A stretch of 51,525 nt of DNA. Source: Streptosporangiaceae bacterium (GTDB lineage: Bacteria; Actinomycetota; Actinomycetes; Streptosporangiales; Streptosporangiaceae). A model generated the notes under the pieces. That model did not search any database. It was not told the origin of the DNA and saw only the letters and a list, made by a program, of their open reading frames with translations. The translations under genes were made by a program, and so were the position numbers. Of the stretch, positions 7,070 to 15,722 are shown piece by piece (the first letter of the stretch is position 1; every line of letters starts with the position of its first letter). The DNA is taken from positions 1 through 51,525 of the forward strand of contig JAFARZ010000359.1 in NCBI GenBank assembly GCA_019245115.1, given 5' to 3'.

Positions 7070-9163
7070 GTGCCCGCCTTGACCGCCACCCGGACAACTT
7101 CGGATGACTCTTACACCGCGCGGCACCTGTCGGTCCTCGAGGGCCTGGAGGCGGTGCGCAAGCGCCCGGGCATGTACGTGGGATCCACCGACGGCCGCGG
7201 CCTGCAGCACTGCCTGTGGGAGATCTTCGACAATGCCGTGGACGAGGCCCTGGCCGGGTTCGGCTCGCGGATCGAGGTGATCCTGCACGCGGACGGCTCC
7301 GCCGAGGTGCGGGACACCGGCCGCGGCATACCGGTCGACGCGGAGCGCAAGACCAAGCTCAGCGGCGTGGAGGTCGTGATGACCCGGCTGCACGCCGGCG
7401 GCAAGTTCGGCGGCGGCTCGTACACCGCCTCCGGCGGCCTGCACGGCGTGGGCGCCTCGGTGGTCAACGCGCTGTCCGCGCGGCTGGACGTGGAGGTGGA
7501 TCGCGACGGGCACACGTACGCGGCCAGCTTCCGGCGCGGCGTCACCGGGGAGTTCGCCGGGCCCGGGCCAGACGCGGAGTTCGCCAAGCGGTCCGGCCTG
7601 CGTCAGCTCGGCCGGGCGGGGAAGCGGGCGACCGGCACCAGGATCCGGTTCTGGCCGGACCGTCAGATCTTCATCAAGGACGCCGAGTTCAGCTACGACG
7701 CGCTGGCCGAGCGTGCCCGCCAGACCGCCTACCTGGTGCCGGGCCTGGCTATCAGCGTGTGCGCCGAGCCCGACGACCGGCATCCTGAGCCACGAGACGA
7801 TGAGTACCGGTTCGACGGCGGCATCAGTGAGTTCTGCGCCCACCTGGGCAGCGGCGAGGTGGTCAGCGACGTGCTGCGGCTGACCGGGAGCGGCAACTTC
7901 ACCGAGACGATCCCGGTGCTGGACGACAAGGGTCACATGACCCCGACCGAGGTGGCCCGGGAGCTGGCCGTCGACGTCGCGGTCCAGTGGAGCTCGGGCT
8001 ACGACACGGTCATCCGCTCGTTCGTGAACGTCATCGCGACGCCGCACGGCGGCACGCACGTCACCGGGTTCGAGCGCGCCATCGTCCGGACCCTGAACGA
8101 ACAGCTCCGGGCCGCGCGCCTGCTGAAGAACGGCGACGAGGCGGTCATCAAGGAGGACGTGACCGAGGGCATGGTCGCGGTGGTGTCCGTCCGGCTGCCC
8201 GAGCCGCAGTTCGAGGGTCAGACCAAGGAGGTGCTCGGCACCCCGGCGGCCTCCCGGATCGTGGCCCAGGTGGTGAGCTCCCAGCTCAAGTCGTATTTCG
8301 AGAACCCGCCGCGCGGCGCCAAGCAGCAGGCCCGGTCGGTGCTCGACAAGGTGGTGTCGGCGGCCAAGGCGCGCATCGCCGCCCGCGAGCACCGCGACAA
8401 CCAGCGGCGTAAATCCGCGCTGGCCAGTTCGTCGCTGCCGGCCAAGCTGGTGGACTGCCGCAGCGCCGATGACCGCAGCGAGCTGTTCATCGTCGAGGGA
8501 GACTCGGCCCTCGGCACCGCCAAGCTGGCCAGGAACTCGGAGTTCCAGGCGCTGCTGCCGATCCGCGGCAAGATCCTCAACGTGCAGAAGTCCTCGCTGG
8601 CCGACATGCTCAAGAACGCCGAGTGCGCGGCGATCATCCAGGTCATCGGGGCCGGCTCAGGCAGCTCCTTCGACCTGGACTCCGCCCGTTATCAACGTGT
8701 TATTTTTATGGCCGACGCTGACGTTGATGGCGCTCACATCAGGACCCTGCTGCTGACTCTGTTCCACCGCTACCTGCGTCCGATGCTCGAGGCTGGCCGG
8801 GTGTTCTCCGCCGTACCGCCGCTGCACCGGATCGCGCTGAAGAACGTACGCAAGGGCCAGCAGAAGTACCACTACTGCTACTCCGACTCGGAGCTGCACC
8901 GGCGGTTGCTCGAGTTCGAGCGGCAGGGCCTGCGCTGGGAAGATCCGGTTCAGCGGTACAAGGGGCTCGGCGAGATGGACGCGTCGCAGCTCGCCGAGAC
9001 CACGATGGATCCGCGGCACCGCACGCTGCGCCGGATCCGGATCGAGGACGCCGCCGCGGCGGCCGGGATTTTCGGCCTCCTGATGGGAACCGAGGTCGGC
9101 CCCCGGCGGGACTTCATCGCGGCCGCGGCCGCCGAACTGGACCCCTCCCGCATCGACACCTGA
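7070..9163 (+). CDS. parE: DNA topoisomerase IV subunit B (ParE; type IIA ATPase subunit)
   Basis: ParE hydrolyses ATP and, with ParC, decatenates daughter chromosomes. At 697 residues it fits the family. The GHKL ATPase domain shows EIFDNAVDEALAG, DTGRGIPV and LHGVGASVVNALS; the transducer follows. The TOPRIM domain shows the EGDSA motif, PIRGKILNVQK and the Mg-binding DADVDGAHI, and the C-terminus has the QRYKGLGEMDASQL signature. GTG 7070 is chosen because GAAAGGAG precedes it at good spacing. Placement next to sigA matches actinobacterial parE rather than gyrB, but a GyrB paralogue cannot be excluded from sequence alone. Its partner parC lies 2 kb downstream on the other strand, separated by a SIMPL gene and vapBC. 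Confidence 0.93.
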   Translation: MPALTATRTTSDDSYTARHLSVLEGLEAVRKRPGMYVGSTDGRGLQHCLWEIFDNAVDEALAGFGSRIEVILHADGSAEVRDTGRGIPVDAERKTKLSGVEVVMTRLHAGGKFGGGSYTASGGLHGVGASVVNALSARLDVEVDRDGHTYAASFRRGVTGEFAGPGPDAEFAKRSGLRQLGRAGKRATGTRIRFWPDRQIFIKDAEFSYDALAERARQTAYLVPGLAISVCAEPDDRHPEPRDDEYRFDGGISEFCAHLGSGEVVSDVLRLTGSGNFTETIPVLDDKGHMTPTEVARELAVDVAVQWSSGYDTVIRSFVNVIATPHGGTHVTGFERAIVRTLNEQLRAARLLKNGDEAVIKEDVTEGMVAVVSVRLPEPQFEGQTKEVLGTPAASRIVAQVVSSQLKSYFENPPRGAKQQARSVLDKVVSAAKARIAAREHRDNQRRKSALASSSLPAKLVDCRSADDRSELFIVEGDSALGTAKLARNSEFQALLPIRGKILNVQKSSLADMLKNAECAAIIQVIGAGSGSSFDLDSARYQRVIFMADADVDGAHIRTLLLTLFHRYLRPMLEAGRVFSAVPPLHRIALKNVRKGQQKYHYCYSDSELHRRLLEFERQGLRWEDPVQRYKGLGEMDASQLAETTMDPRHRTLRRIRIEDAAAAAGIFGLLMGTEVGPRRDFIAAAAAELDPSRIDT

Positions 9164-9192
9164 CGCTCCGCGATCCTCGCCGCGCGCCTACT

Positions 9193-9231
9193 GCCCCCGA
9201 TAGAACGGGGGCTGTGGGCCCCAGCCCCCGT
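9193..9231. terminator. two overlapping mutually exclusive hairpins between convergent genes
   Basis: GCCCCCG-ATAGAA-CGGGGGC (9193-9212) overlaps a longer hairpin in which ACGGGGGCTG (9205-9214) pairs with CAGCCCCCGT (9222-9231). Both cannot form at once. The site sits between the stops of parE and the SIMPL gene and probably terminates both. Confidence 0.65.
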
Positions 9232-9254
9232 GGTGCTCCTGGCGCCGCGGCGTG

Positions 9255-9998
9255 TCAGGCGAGGGCGTAGGTGACGGTGACGGTGACCGTGACCTTCAGG
9301 GTGCCCGCGGCGACCGGCACAGGCGATCGCGCCCCGGCCCCGTTGAACATGGCTCCGGGCAGCGGGATCGGCAACGGATTGCTGCTGACTTCGCTGATGG
9401 TGATGACCGGGCCCAGCTTGCGGCCCGCTCCGGCCGCGTACTGCGACGCCCTGAGCTTGGCGTCTGCCATGGCGTTCGCGCGGGCCTTGGCCAGCAGGGC
9501 GCTCTTGTCGCTGATGTCGAGGGACACCGCGTCGATCCGTACGGCATTGCCGCCCGCGTTGACGGCGGCGGTGATGGTTCCGCCCGCGCCTGGCAGGTTG
9601 TGCAGCACGGCGGTGAGCGACTCGGTGACCTGATAGCCGGTGATGTTTCCCTGCTGCCCGTAGTCGGCCTGGACGGACAGGCCGGAGGTCTGCACGTCGG
9701 AGGCCGCGACCCCGTTCGCGTGGAGCGCGTTACGGACCCGGTTCATGTCCTGGTTGGCCGTGTTCAGTGCGGTGGCGACGGAGCTGGCCTGGGTGTCAAC
9801 GTCGAGGGAAAGCAGGAGCTCGTCCGGTGTTCCGGAGGCGCTGCCGGTCCCGTTGACCGTCACGCCCGGCCCCAGGTCAGGCGAGACGACGGCGTACGCC
9901 GGGGCGGCTCTCAGCATCAACAGGCCGCCACCCAGCAACAGCATGCCGGACCCCCGTAGCACCCCGGCCACCGCCGATCTGCGCTGCGCGGTATTCAT
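9255..9998 (-). CDS. secreted SIMPL (DUF541) domain protein
   Basis: This 247-residue protein has an N-terminal signal peptide: a twin-arginine-free basic start (NTAQRRS), a hydrophobic core around residues 10-30, and an AYA-like cleavage region. The mature part begins VSPDLGPGVTVNGTGSAS, the standard opening of SIMPL proteins, with SLSVQADYGQQGNITGYQV and the C-terminal GTLKVTVTVTVTYALA strand. SIMPL proteins are exported and form oligomeric assemblies; their cell role in actinobacteria is unknown. ATG 9998 is chosen over the longer frame because it directly precedes the signal peptide and has a GGGGATGG stretch upstream. It is transcribed away from vapBC across 308 bp of repeat-rich DNA. 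Confidence 0.85.
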   Translation of the reverse strand: MNTAQRRSAVAGVLRGSGMLLLGGGLLMLRAAPAYAVVSPDLGPGVTVNGTGSASGTPDELLLSLDVDTQASSVATALNTANQDMNRVRNALHANGVAASDVQTSGLSVQADYGQQGNITGYQVTESLTAVLHNLPGAGGTITAAVNAGGNAVRIDAVSLDISDKSALLAKARANAMADAKLRASQYAAGAGRKLGPVITISEVSSNPLPIPLPGAMFNGAGARSPVPVAAGTLKVTVTVTVTYALA

Positions 9999-10104
9999 CG
10001 TGACATCACCATCCCCGTTTGTGAAGCGGCGAGTCCTGTGCCAACTACTGATTGCAAGAATAACATTACCTTCCGTGGCCAAGTGGTCCGCTCCGAACCC
10101 CTTG

Positions 10105-10276
10105 AATGTCACATGGGTGCGGCTCCTCCAGAGTGAGCAGCATGCCGATGGCGCCATCGGTGTCGCTCAAACCGATCAGCAGCGCTATTAGAGCGTGCCC
10201 GATGGTGCCATCGGTGCCGCTGGCCAGGGAGCAGCACCTGACTGTCCCTTTAAGGGAGCCGCACCCATGTCACATT
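10105..10276. repeat. 172-bp element with 22-bp inverted ends and two internal palindromes
   Basis: AATGTCACATGGGTGCGGCTCC (10105-10126) is repeated in inverted orientation at 10255-10276 with one mismatch. Inside lie a 16-bp perfect palindrome CCGATGGCGCCATCGG (10145-10160) and a near-copy CCGATGGTGCCATCGG (10199-10214), each followed by TG[T/C]CGCT. Further right, ACCCCATG and CATGGGGT pair at about 10289-10315, next to the vapC stop. No ORF is supported. It may be a small mobile-repeat (MITE-like) remnant or a regulatory site. It fills most of the gap between the SIMPL gene and vapC. Confidence 0.6.
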
Positions 10277-10306
10277 CATGGGCACCTGACCCCATGGCTG
10301 TGACAA

Positions 10307-10810
10307 TCATGGGGTTGGGCGAACGCAGCCCCTAGACGAAATCACGATCCAGCCCGCTAAGCGCGGGGTCAGGGACATGACCCGTACCGGATACCCGGAG
10401 GCGATCCGGTCGAAATCCGCGTCCGCATGCACGAGCGTAGCTTCGCGACGCCAGGCGATCGCCGCGATCAGGCAGTCGATCCTGGACCGGATCGTGATGC
10501 CCTTGTCGCGCAGCACGCCGTACAGAGCGGCGGCCTCCATGAAGTCGCCCTCCGGATGGACCTGATACAGCGGCATGGCCTTCACCAGCCGGTCAATCGC
10601 GCGGAACTCGTCGCTGTTCCGCGCGCCAGACAGCAGCTCCATGATCACCGGCTCGGTGACGCCCGCCGTCGGCGGCTGGCGTTCCACCATGCTGGTGACC
10701 TCTGCGTCGGCCCGGCTTCCGGTCCTGCGGAGGTATTCCATCCACGCTGAGCTGTCGACGAGATAGTGGGGGGTCCGGGGGTCGCCCCCCGGGTCGGCAC
10801 TGCGAGTCAC
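10307..10810 (-). CDS. vapC: VapC-like PIN-domain toxin (ribonuclease)
   Basis: PIN-domain toxins cleave RNA using Mg held by conserved acidic residues. The 167-residue protein shows YLVDSSAWMEYLR (first Asp), EPVIMELLSGA (Glu), IRSRIDCLIAAIAWR (Asp) and LVHADADFDRIA (final Asp pair), so all catalytic acids are present. It has a longer, unconserved tail after the PIN core, extending toward a repeat-rich intergenic region. GTG 10810 overlaps the vapB stop as GTGA, implying translational coupling. The toxin is expected to be inactive while bound by the VapB product. Confidence 0.9.
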   Translation of the reverse strand: MTRSADPGGDPRTPHYLVDSSAWMEYLRRTGSRADAEVTSMVERQPPTAGVTEPVIMELLSGARNSDEFRAIDRLVKAMPLYQVHPEGDFMEAAALYGVLRDKGITIRSRIDCLIAAIAWRREATLVHADADFDRIASGYPVRVMSLTPRLAGWIVISSRGCVRPTP

Positions 10811-11043
10811 CAGCCGGGCGGCGGCGGGTCGTTGCGCATCTCCGCCAGGTCGCCACCCCAGCCCATACCGTGCACACTGTCGAGGAATTCCTGAGTCAGC
10901 GGCGTCCCGGCGGTGTAACGCAGCGCCAGGTCGACGGCTTCCTTCTTGGTAGTGAGGTGGTACCGCTCCATCACCCGGCCGACGAGTTCCTCATTGATCT
11001 CGATATTGGTCCGCTTGTACAGCACACACCAACCATACACCAT
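10807..11043 (-). CDS. vapB: VapB-like antitoxin
   Basis: This small protein (78 residues as given) resembles the VapB type whose N-terminus forms a ribbon-helix-helix dimer: KRTNIEINEELVGRVMERYH followed by TTKKEAVDLALRY. The C-terminal acidic and Trp/Pro-rich end (WGGDLAEMRND) would insert into the toxin. The true start may be the GTG at 11025, which gives a more usual N-terminus (VLYKRTNIEI). Such antitoxins normally repress their own promoter. Stop overlaps the vapC start. Confidence 0.85.
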   Translation of the reverse strand: MVYGWCVLYKRTNIEINEELVGRVMERYHLTTKKEAVDLALRYTAGTPLTQEFLDSVHGMGWGGDLAEMRNDPPPPGW

Positions 11044-11085
11044 CGCGATCCGTCACGGCTGAATGTCAAATTGCGACACTGGGCG

Positions 11086-13593
11086 TCAGCCGCCGAGGAC
11101 CGCCAGCGGCCTCAAGAGGACAATCCCTGACCCGTCCCGCTTGCCGACCGGGTCGGGCAGCTCCAACGGCGCACCCGAGTCAGTCAAGCCGAGCGCGGGG
11201 GAGGGGCCGACCCAGGCCAGCACCAGCGTGTCCTCGCCCTTGAGGAACCGATGGCAGCGCACGCCGCCGGTCGCCCGGCCCTTGCCGGGGTATTCGTGCA
11301 TCGGGGTGACCTTCACGCTTCGCCCGGCCGCGCCGCCGGGCAGTGCCCGGCTGCTGCCCGCCACCGTCACTACGACGGCCGGAGCGCGCGTCCCCGCCGC
11401 CGACGAGGCCTCCACCACACCGAACCAGATCACCGACGCGCCCGTCGACAGCTTGACGCCGGCCATCCCCCCGGCCGGCCGTCCCTGCGGGCGTACCGAC
11501 GAGGCCGGGAAATGCAGCAGCTGCGCGTCGCTGGTGACGAAGACCAGCTCAGCGTCCTCGGCGGGCACGGTGGCGGCGCCCACCACCCGGTCGCCTTCCT
11601 TCAACGTGATCAGCTCGAACTCGTCCCGGTTCTGCGGATATTCGGGCACGACCCGTTTCACCACGCCGTCCGCGGTACCGAGCGCGAGCCCCGCGCCCGG
11701 CGAATCGACGGATGCCAGCGCCACGATCGTCTCACCGCTCTCCAGCGCCACGAACTCCGCGGCGGGCGCCCCGCCGGCCATGCTGGGCGCGACGGTGTCT
11801 GACTGGCCTCGGCCTTCGGCCGCGGCGCTCACCGCCAGCGCGGGGATCTCCAGCACGTTCATCTTGACCATCCGGCCCGCCGAGGTCACCGCCCCGACCG
11901 AGCCGCGGGCCGTGGCCGGTACCACCGAGGTCACCGCGTCATGCGCGGCACGAGAGGCGGTTCCCGGAGGTTGAACGGCAGTACGTTCGGGCAAATCTAC
12001 TCGAGCCAGCAGACCGGTCGCCGACAGCAGCACGTGGCAGGGGTCGTCGGCCACCTCCAGCGGGACAGCGGCGGTCACGGCCGCGCCGCCCCCCTCCAGC
12101 AGCACCGTGCGCCGCGGGGTGCCAAAGCGCTTGGCCACGTCGGCCAGCTCGTCGGACACCAGCTCGCGCAGCTTGTCCTCGGATTCCAGGATCGACGTGA
12201 GCTCGGCGATCTCGGCGCGCAGCGTCTCCTGCTCGCGCTCGAGCTCGAGCCGGTCGTACCGGGTCAGCCGGCGCAGCGGCGTGTCGAGGATGTACTGCGC
12301 CTGGATGTCGGACAGCTCGAAGATGCTCATCAACCGCTGCTTCGCGGCCGCGGCGTCATCCGAGGAGCGGATGATCTGGATGACTTCGTCGATGTTCAGC
12401 AGCGCGATGATCAGGCCGTCCACCAGGTGCATGCGTTCCTGGCGCTTGCGGCGGCGGTACTCGGTGCGCCTGCGGGTGACATCGATGCGGTGATCGACGA
12501 AGATCTGCAGCAGCTCTTTCAGGCCCAGCACCCGCGGCTGTCCGTCGACCAGCGCGACGTTGTTGATGCCGAACGTCTCTTCCATCGGGGTGAGCCGGTA
12601 CAGCTCGGCCAGGACGGCCTCGGGGTTGAAGCCGCTGCGGACCTCGATGAGCAGGTGCAGGCCGCGGTGCCGGTCGGTGAGATCCTTGAGGTCGGAGATG
12701 CCGTTGATCTTCTTGGCCTGCACCAGGTCCTTGATGCGGGTGATGACCTTCTCCGGGCCGACGGTGTACGGCAACTCGGTGACGATGATGCCGGTCTTGC
12801 CGCGCGGGAGCTGTTCTATGGTCGCCTTGGCGCGGGTCCGGAAGATGCCGCGGCCGGTCTCGTACGCCTCCCGGATGCCGTCCAGGCCGGCGATCTGGCC
12901 GCCGGTGGGCAGGTCCGGGCCGGGGACGAAGCGCATCAGCGTGTCGAGGGTCGCGGCCGGATGCTTGATGAGATGCCGCGCGGCCTGGACGACCTCGGTG
13001 AGGTTGTGCGGCGCCATGTTCGTCGCCATCCCGACCGCGATGCCGGAGGCGCCGTTGACCAGCAGGTTCGGGATACCGGCCGGGAGGACGTCGGGCTGGG
13101 TCTCCGAGCCGTCGTAGTTGGGGACGAAGTCGACGGTGTCTTCGTCGATGCTGGCCACCATCTCCATGGCGGCGTTGGTGAGGCGGCACTCGGTGTACCG
13201 CATCGCGGCAGGCTGGTCATCGCCGCCGATGGAGCCGAAGTTGCCGTGGCCGTCCACCAGCGGCAGCCGCATGACCCACGGCTGGGCGAGCCGGGCGAGC
13301 GCGTCGTAGATGGCTGAGTCGCCGTGCGGGTGCAGGCGGCCCATGACCTCTCCGACCACGCGGGCGCACTTGACGTGCGGGCGGTCCGGGCGCAGGCCCA
13401 TTTCGTTCATCTGGTACAGGATCCGTCGCTGGACAGGCTTCAGTCCGTCCCGTGCGTCAGGCAGCGCCCGCTGGTAGATGACGCTGTACGCGTACTCGAG
13501 ATAGCTGCTGCGCATCTCCTCCGCGACGTCGATGTCGACGATGTTCTCTTCGAAATCCTCAGGGGGTGGTGTGCTGCTACGTCGCGCTGGCAT
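11086..13593 (-). CDS. parC: DNA topoisomerase IV subunit A (ParC; type IIA breakage-rejoining subunit)
   Basis: ParC carries the catalytic tyrosine that forms the covalent DNA bridge. The 835-residue protein has the winged-helix core with YQRALPDARDGLKPVQRRIL, HGDSAIYDALARLAQ and the catalytic AAMRYTECRL. The quinolone-determining positions are the sensitive-type Ser and Asp. The leucine-rich coiled-coil gate follows, then a C-terminal beta-pinwheel with degenerate blades. ATG 13593 is the natural start (the N-terminus opens with a disordered Pro-rich tail before FEENIVDIDVAEEM). It is convergent with nothing and sits 43 bp upstream of vapB. A GyrA paralogue is the alternative; absence of a clear GyrA-box and linkage to parE favour ParC. 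Confidence 0.92.
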   Translation of the reverse strand: MPARRSSTPPPEDFEENIVDIDVAEEMRSSYLEYAYSVIYQRALPDARDGLKPVQRRILYQMNEMGLRPDRPHVKCARVVGEVMGRLHPHGDSAIYDALARLAQPWVMRLPLVDGHGNFGSIGGDDQPAAMRYTECRLTNAAMEMVASIDEDTVDFVPNYDGSETQPDVLPAGIPNLLVNGASGIAVGMATNMAPHNLTEVVQAARHLIKHPAATLDTLMRFVPGPDLPTGGQIAGLDGIREAYETGRGIFRTRAKATIEQLPRGKTGIIVTELPYTVGPEKVITRIKDLVQAKKINGISDLKDLTDRHRGLHLLIEVRSGFNPEAVLAELYRLTPMEETFGINNVALVDGQPRVLGLKELLQIFVDHRIDVTRRRTEYRRRKRQERMHLVDGLIIALLNIDEVIQIIRSSDDAAAAKQRLMSIFELSDIQAQYILDTPLRRLTRYDRLELEREQETLRAEIAELTSILESEDKLRELVSDELADVAKRFGTPRRTVLLEGGGAAVTAAVPLEVADDPCHVLLSATGLLARVDLPERTAVQPPGTASRAAHDAVTSVVPATARGSVGAVTSAGRMVKMNVLEIPALAVSAAAEGRGQSDTVAPSMAGGAPAAEFVALESGETIVALASVDSPGAGLALGTADGVVKRVVPEYPQNRDEFELITLKEGDRVVGAATVPAEDAELVFVTSDAQLLHFPASSVRPQGRPAGGMAGVKLSTGASVIWFGVVEASSAAGTRAPAVVVTVAGSSRALPGGAAGRSVKVTPMHEYPGKGRATGGVRCHRFLKGEDTLVLAWVGPSPALGLTDSGAPLELPDPVGKRDGSGIVLLRPLAVLGG

Positions 13594-13666
13594 GACGCCA
13601 TTGTGCCGCGTGTCCGGAGTGTTCTGCGCGATGCGGGTCGTGTCGCGGGCCTACGACGGTTGTCGC

Positions 13667-14887
13667 TCAGTTACTAGAGAGCTGTTTACACGCGGCGGCG
13701 ACGGAGATCAGCGTCACATAGTGATGCCAGCCCGGATACGATCGCCCCTCGAAATGCCGGAGCCCGAGGTCATCATAGAGCGTGGCCAGGTCGGCGGCCA
13801 CCAGGTCGAGTCTGGCCACTGTCTCGGGCAGGCTCGGCAGCTGAGACTGGTCGAAGGATGTCAGCCATATCGACCGCAGGTAGTTACGGAACGGGGACCA
13901 TTCGCCGACGACGTGGCGGTGGGCCGCCGACCGGGGCGTCTGATTGGCCTGGACCGCCGACCGGGGTGCATGGCGCCGCGAATTGCCTGTCCGGTGCCGA
14001 GATGTCGGCGCTGGCGAACGCTCCGTGGGCAGGCGAGCCGCTACCAGCTGGGACCTGCCGCCCCCGCTGGTCGGCGGGCCCCACCGGCTGTGCGCCGCCG
14101 TGTTGCGGGTGATCGACTCATTGATGAATTCCGCGAAAGACAGCGTCTGCGGTCTCGCGCGGGCAGATGCGAGCGTGGCGGCCGGCCGGTTCGCACCGAC
14201 GCGCAACGCATATTCCAGATAGCGCTCTTCCAGACCGCGCACCAACGAGTTCAGTTCGCGCTCGAGGCCGCTGCGCACGTCCACCAGGACCGGAGCGGGC
14301 ACCAGCCCCCAGTCGGTCGTCATCTCATCGATGGCATCCAGCATGTGCTGCCAGCGCGGACCAGAGTACTCATCATCAGGAAGGCGAGCCTTCGCCCTGA
14401 GGTCTTTGTCACCGTCCCAGGACGGCGGCAGCGGCAGCCGCCAGTTGACCGGGCAACTCCATTTGTCGCCAACCAGGAAGACAGCGATACCGAACTGGCA
14501 GTTCACCACGCGTCCCTCTGAGTATACGAATTGTCGTCCTACGCCGACTGAATTGCTGCCATTTTTCGGTATCACGATATCGGCGATCACCCATGTCTTC
14601 GGTTCCATGGCTTCGGCGATCAGCAGAGCAAGATCACGGCGGACCATGTGCCATTGCCAGGTGCTCTGATTGACGAACTGCTGGAGGCACTGTTCAGCAC
14701 CACCGCCGGCAACATGGTCAGATATCTTTCTTATCGTCTTCCTGCCGTCCACTGTGAGTAGGCCACGGACAAATACTTCCGCCCAATGCCGCTGGTCAGC
14801 GCGGGGCAACGACGAGAAGATATTCCGGCAGTGGCGCAGCATTTCCGTCAGGCGATCGGCTGATTTCCCGTTTACGCCAGCAGCCAT
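13667..14887 (-). CDS. degenerate or domesticated IS701-family transposase-like protein
   Basis: The 406-residue product resembles IS701-family DDE enzymes: RADQRHWAEVFVRGLL, then WVIADIVIPKNGSNSVGVGR, CQFGIAVFLV, and a C-terminal GLRHFEGRSYPGWHHYVTL. The family's first block is altered (IAD instead of IDD), the expected catalytic Glu near the C-terminus is replaced in VAADLATLYDDLG, and a Pro/Arg/Ser-rich stretch (about residues 265-320) interrupts the region between. I could find no terminal inverted repeats or target duplication. ATG 14887 has GGAGG 11 bases upstream. It is likely non-transposing; related proteins occur in actinobacterial biosynthetic loci, possibly with regulatory roles (inference). 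Confidence 0.7.
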   Translation of the reverse strand: MAAGVNGKSADRLTEMLRHCRNIFSSLPRADQRHWAEVFVRGLLTVDGRKTIRKISDHVAGGGAEQCLQQFVNQSTWQWHMVRRDLALLIAEAMEPKTWVIADIVIPKNGSNSVGVGRQFVYSEGRVVNCQFGIAVFLVGDKWSCPVNWRLPLPPSWDGDKDLRAKARLPDDEYSGPRWQHMLDAIDEMTTDWGLVPAPVLVDVRSGLERELNSLVRGLEERYLEYALRVGANRPAATLASARARPQTLSFAEFINESITRNTAAHSRWGPPTSGGGRSQLVAARLPTERSPAPTSRHRTGNSRRHAPRSAVQANQTPRSAAHRHVVGEWSPFRNYLRSIWLTSFDQSQLPSLPETVARLDLVAADLATLYDDLGLRHFEGRSYPGWHHYVTLISVAAACKQLSSN

Positions 14888-15009
14888 GGCATATTTAACC
14901 TCCGCATGACCCCCCTGGCTTCGCTCATATATGAGCCGGTGCCCGCTCTTAGATTTACGCTATTCCATGCCCTCCTTTATGAGTATGCGACATTCAGGAT
15001 CTAGTCATT

Positions 15010-15033
15010 CGGGCATCGTGGCCACGATGCCCG
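15010..15033. repeat. 24-bp perfect palindrome
   Basis: CGGGCATCGTGG followed immediately by CCACGATGCCCG, exactly self-complementary with no spacer. This could be a dimeric-regulator operator or a recombination core. It lies 123 bp upstream of the transposase-like start. Confidence 0.85.
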
Positions 15034-15305
15034 GCGCCGGGCAGCACCTGTTCCCGATGCTTCACGCTTCCGCCCTAGACCGTCTCGGACGGAGCCCCGT
15101 GAGTCACCACCCGGCCAGTTCCGAGGGCGGACCGTGGTCCTGCGCTGGCTCGGAAATAACGCTCAGTGGACCTCTGCCCGGGCTTACGGCGATAAACCAA
15201 AAGAGCTAACGAAGTTCGCGAGGGTGTGGATGGGTCTTGCCGGTTCCCGAATCTATGATCTTGCATAAGCAACATAAATCACCAAGAAGTGACAGGTCAC
15301 GCCTT

Positions 15306-15385
15306 GGGCGGTAAAGATCAAGCTCGGGCCGTAAAGATCAAGCTCGGGCGGTAAAGATCAATCTTGGGTAGCGAAGATCAAGACG
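15306..15385. repeat. four tandem 20-bp repeats
   Basis: Units GGGCGGTAAAGATCAAGCTC occur at 15306-15325, 15326-15345, 15346-15365 and a degenerate fourth copy at 15366-15385. Each holds an AAGATCAA core. The 20-bp period is close to two helical turns, so bound proteins would sit on one DNA face. There are no unique spacers, so it is not CRISPR. Confidence 0.85.
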
Positions 15386-15722
15386 GCGCATGGAAACGAT
15401 GATCAAAAAGCACGGCTGCATGTATCGCGGCGCCGCGGAAGCCGGACTGTTGCCAGCAGGCCCATGAACGGCGGCCGCACCTACCGTCTCATTTTTACCT
15501 GCCATCACACCGGTGTCCGTTATCCACTGGGCGTCAGGAGAAGACGGGCGCGACATCATGAAATCGACACGAATTCAAGATTGCTGACGGGGTCCGTTAC
15601 TTTCACATGGACTTTCTTCGCAGTTCCATACAGACTTGGCGGCATATGCGAATTTCTGCGTCCAGCGACACGGCTGGACGCTTAACAGAACGTCATCCAT
15701 ACAAGGATGGTTGGTGAGTTTA

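Larger units (their letters stand above)
14888..15722. other. gene-poor accessory gap, 835 bp
   Basis: No supported gene is present; short ORFs here lack ribosome sites and family features. The base composition is less GC-rich than its neighbours, notably 15200-15300 and 15560-15700. It contains a 24-bp perfect palindrome and a four-copy 20-bp tandem repeat, listed separately. Flanked by a degenerate transposase-like gene and a truncated regulator, it looks like an insertion/deletion scar or a regulatory island. Confidence 0.6.

Noticed and set aside
7004..8392. Long antisense open frames opposite parE, parC, sigA and the APC permease
   Set aside because: They follow the third-base GC pattern of the opposite gene and lack ribosome sites or recognisable domains.
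13260..13340. Quinolone-resistance change in parC
   Set aside because: The HGDSAIYDAL region carries the sensitive-type Ser and Asp.
13667..14887. Intact insertion sequence
   Set aside because: No terminal inverted repeats or flanking target duplications were found, and catalytic residues look altered.
15306..15385. CRISPR array
   Set aside because: The 20-bp units are directly tandem with no spacers, and no cas gene is seen.
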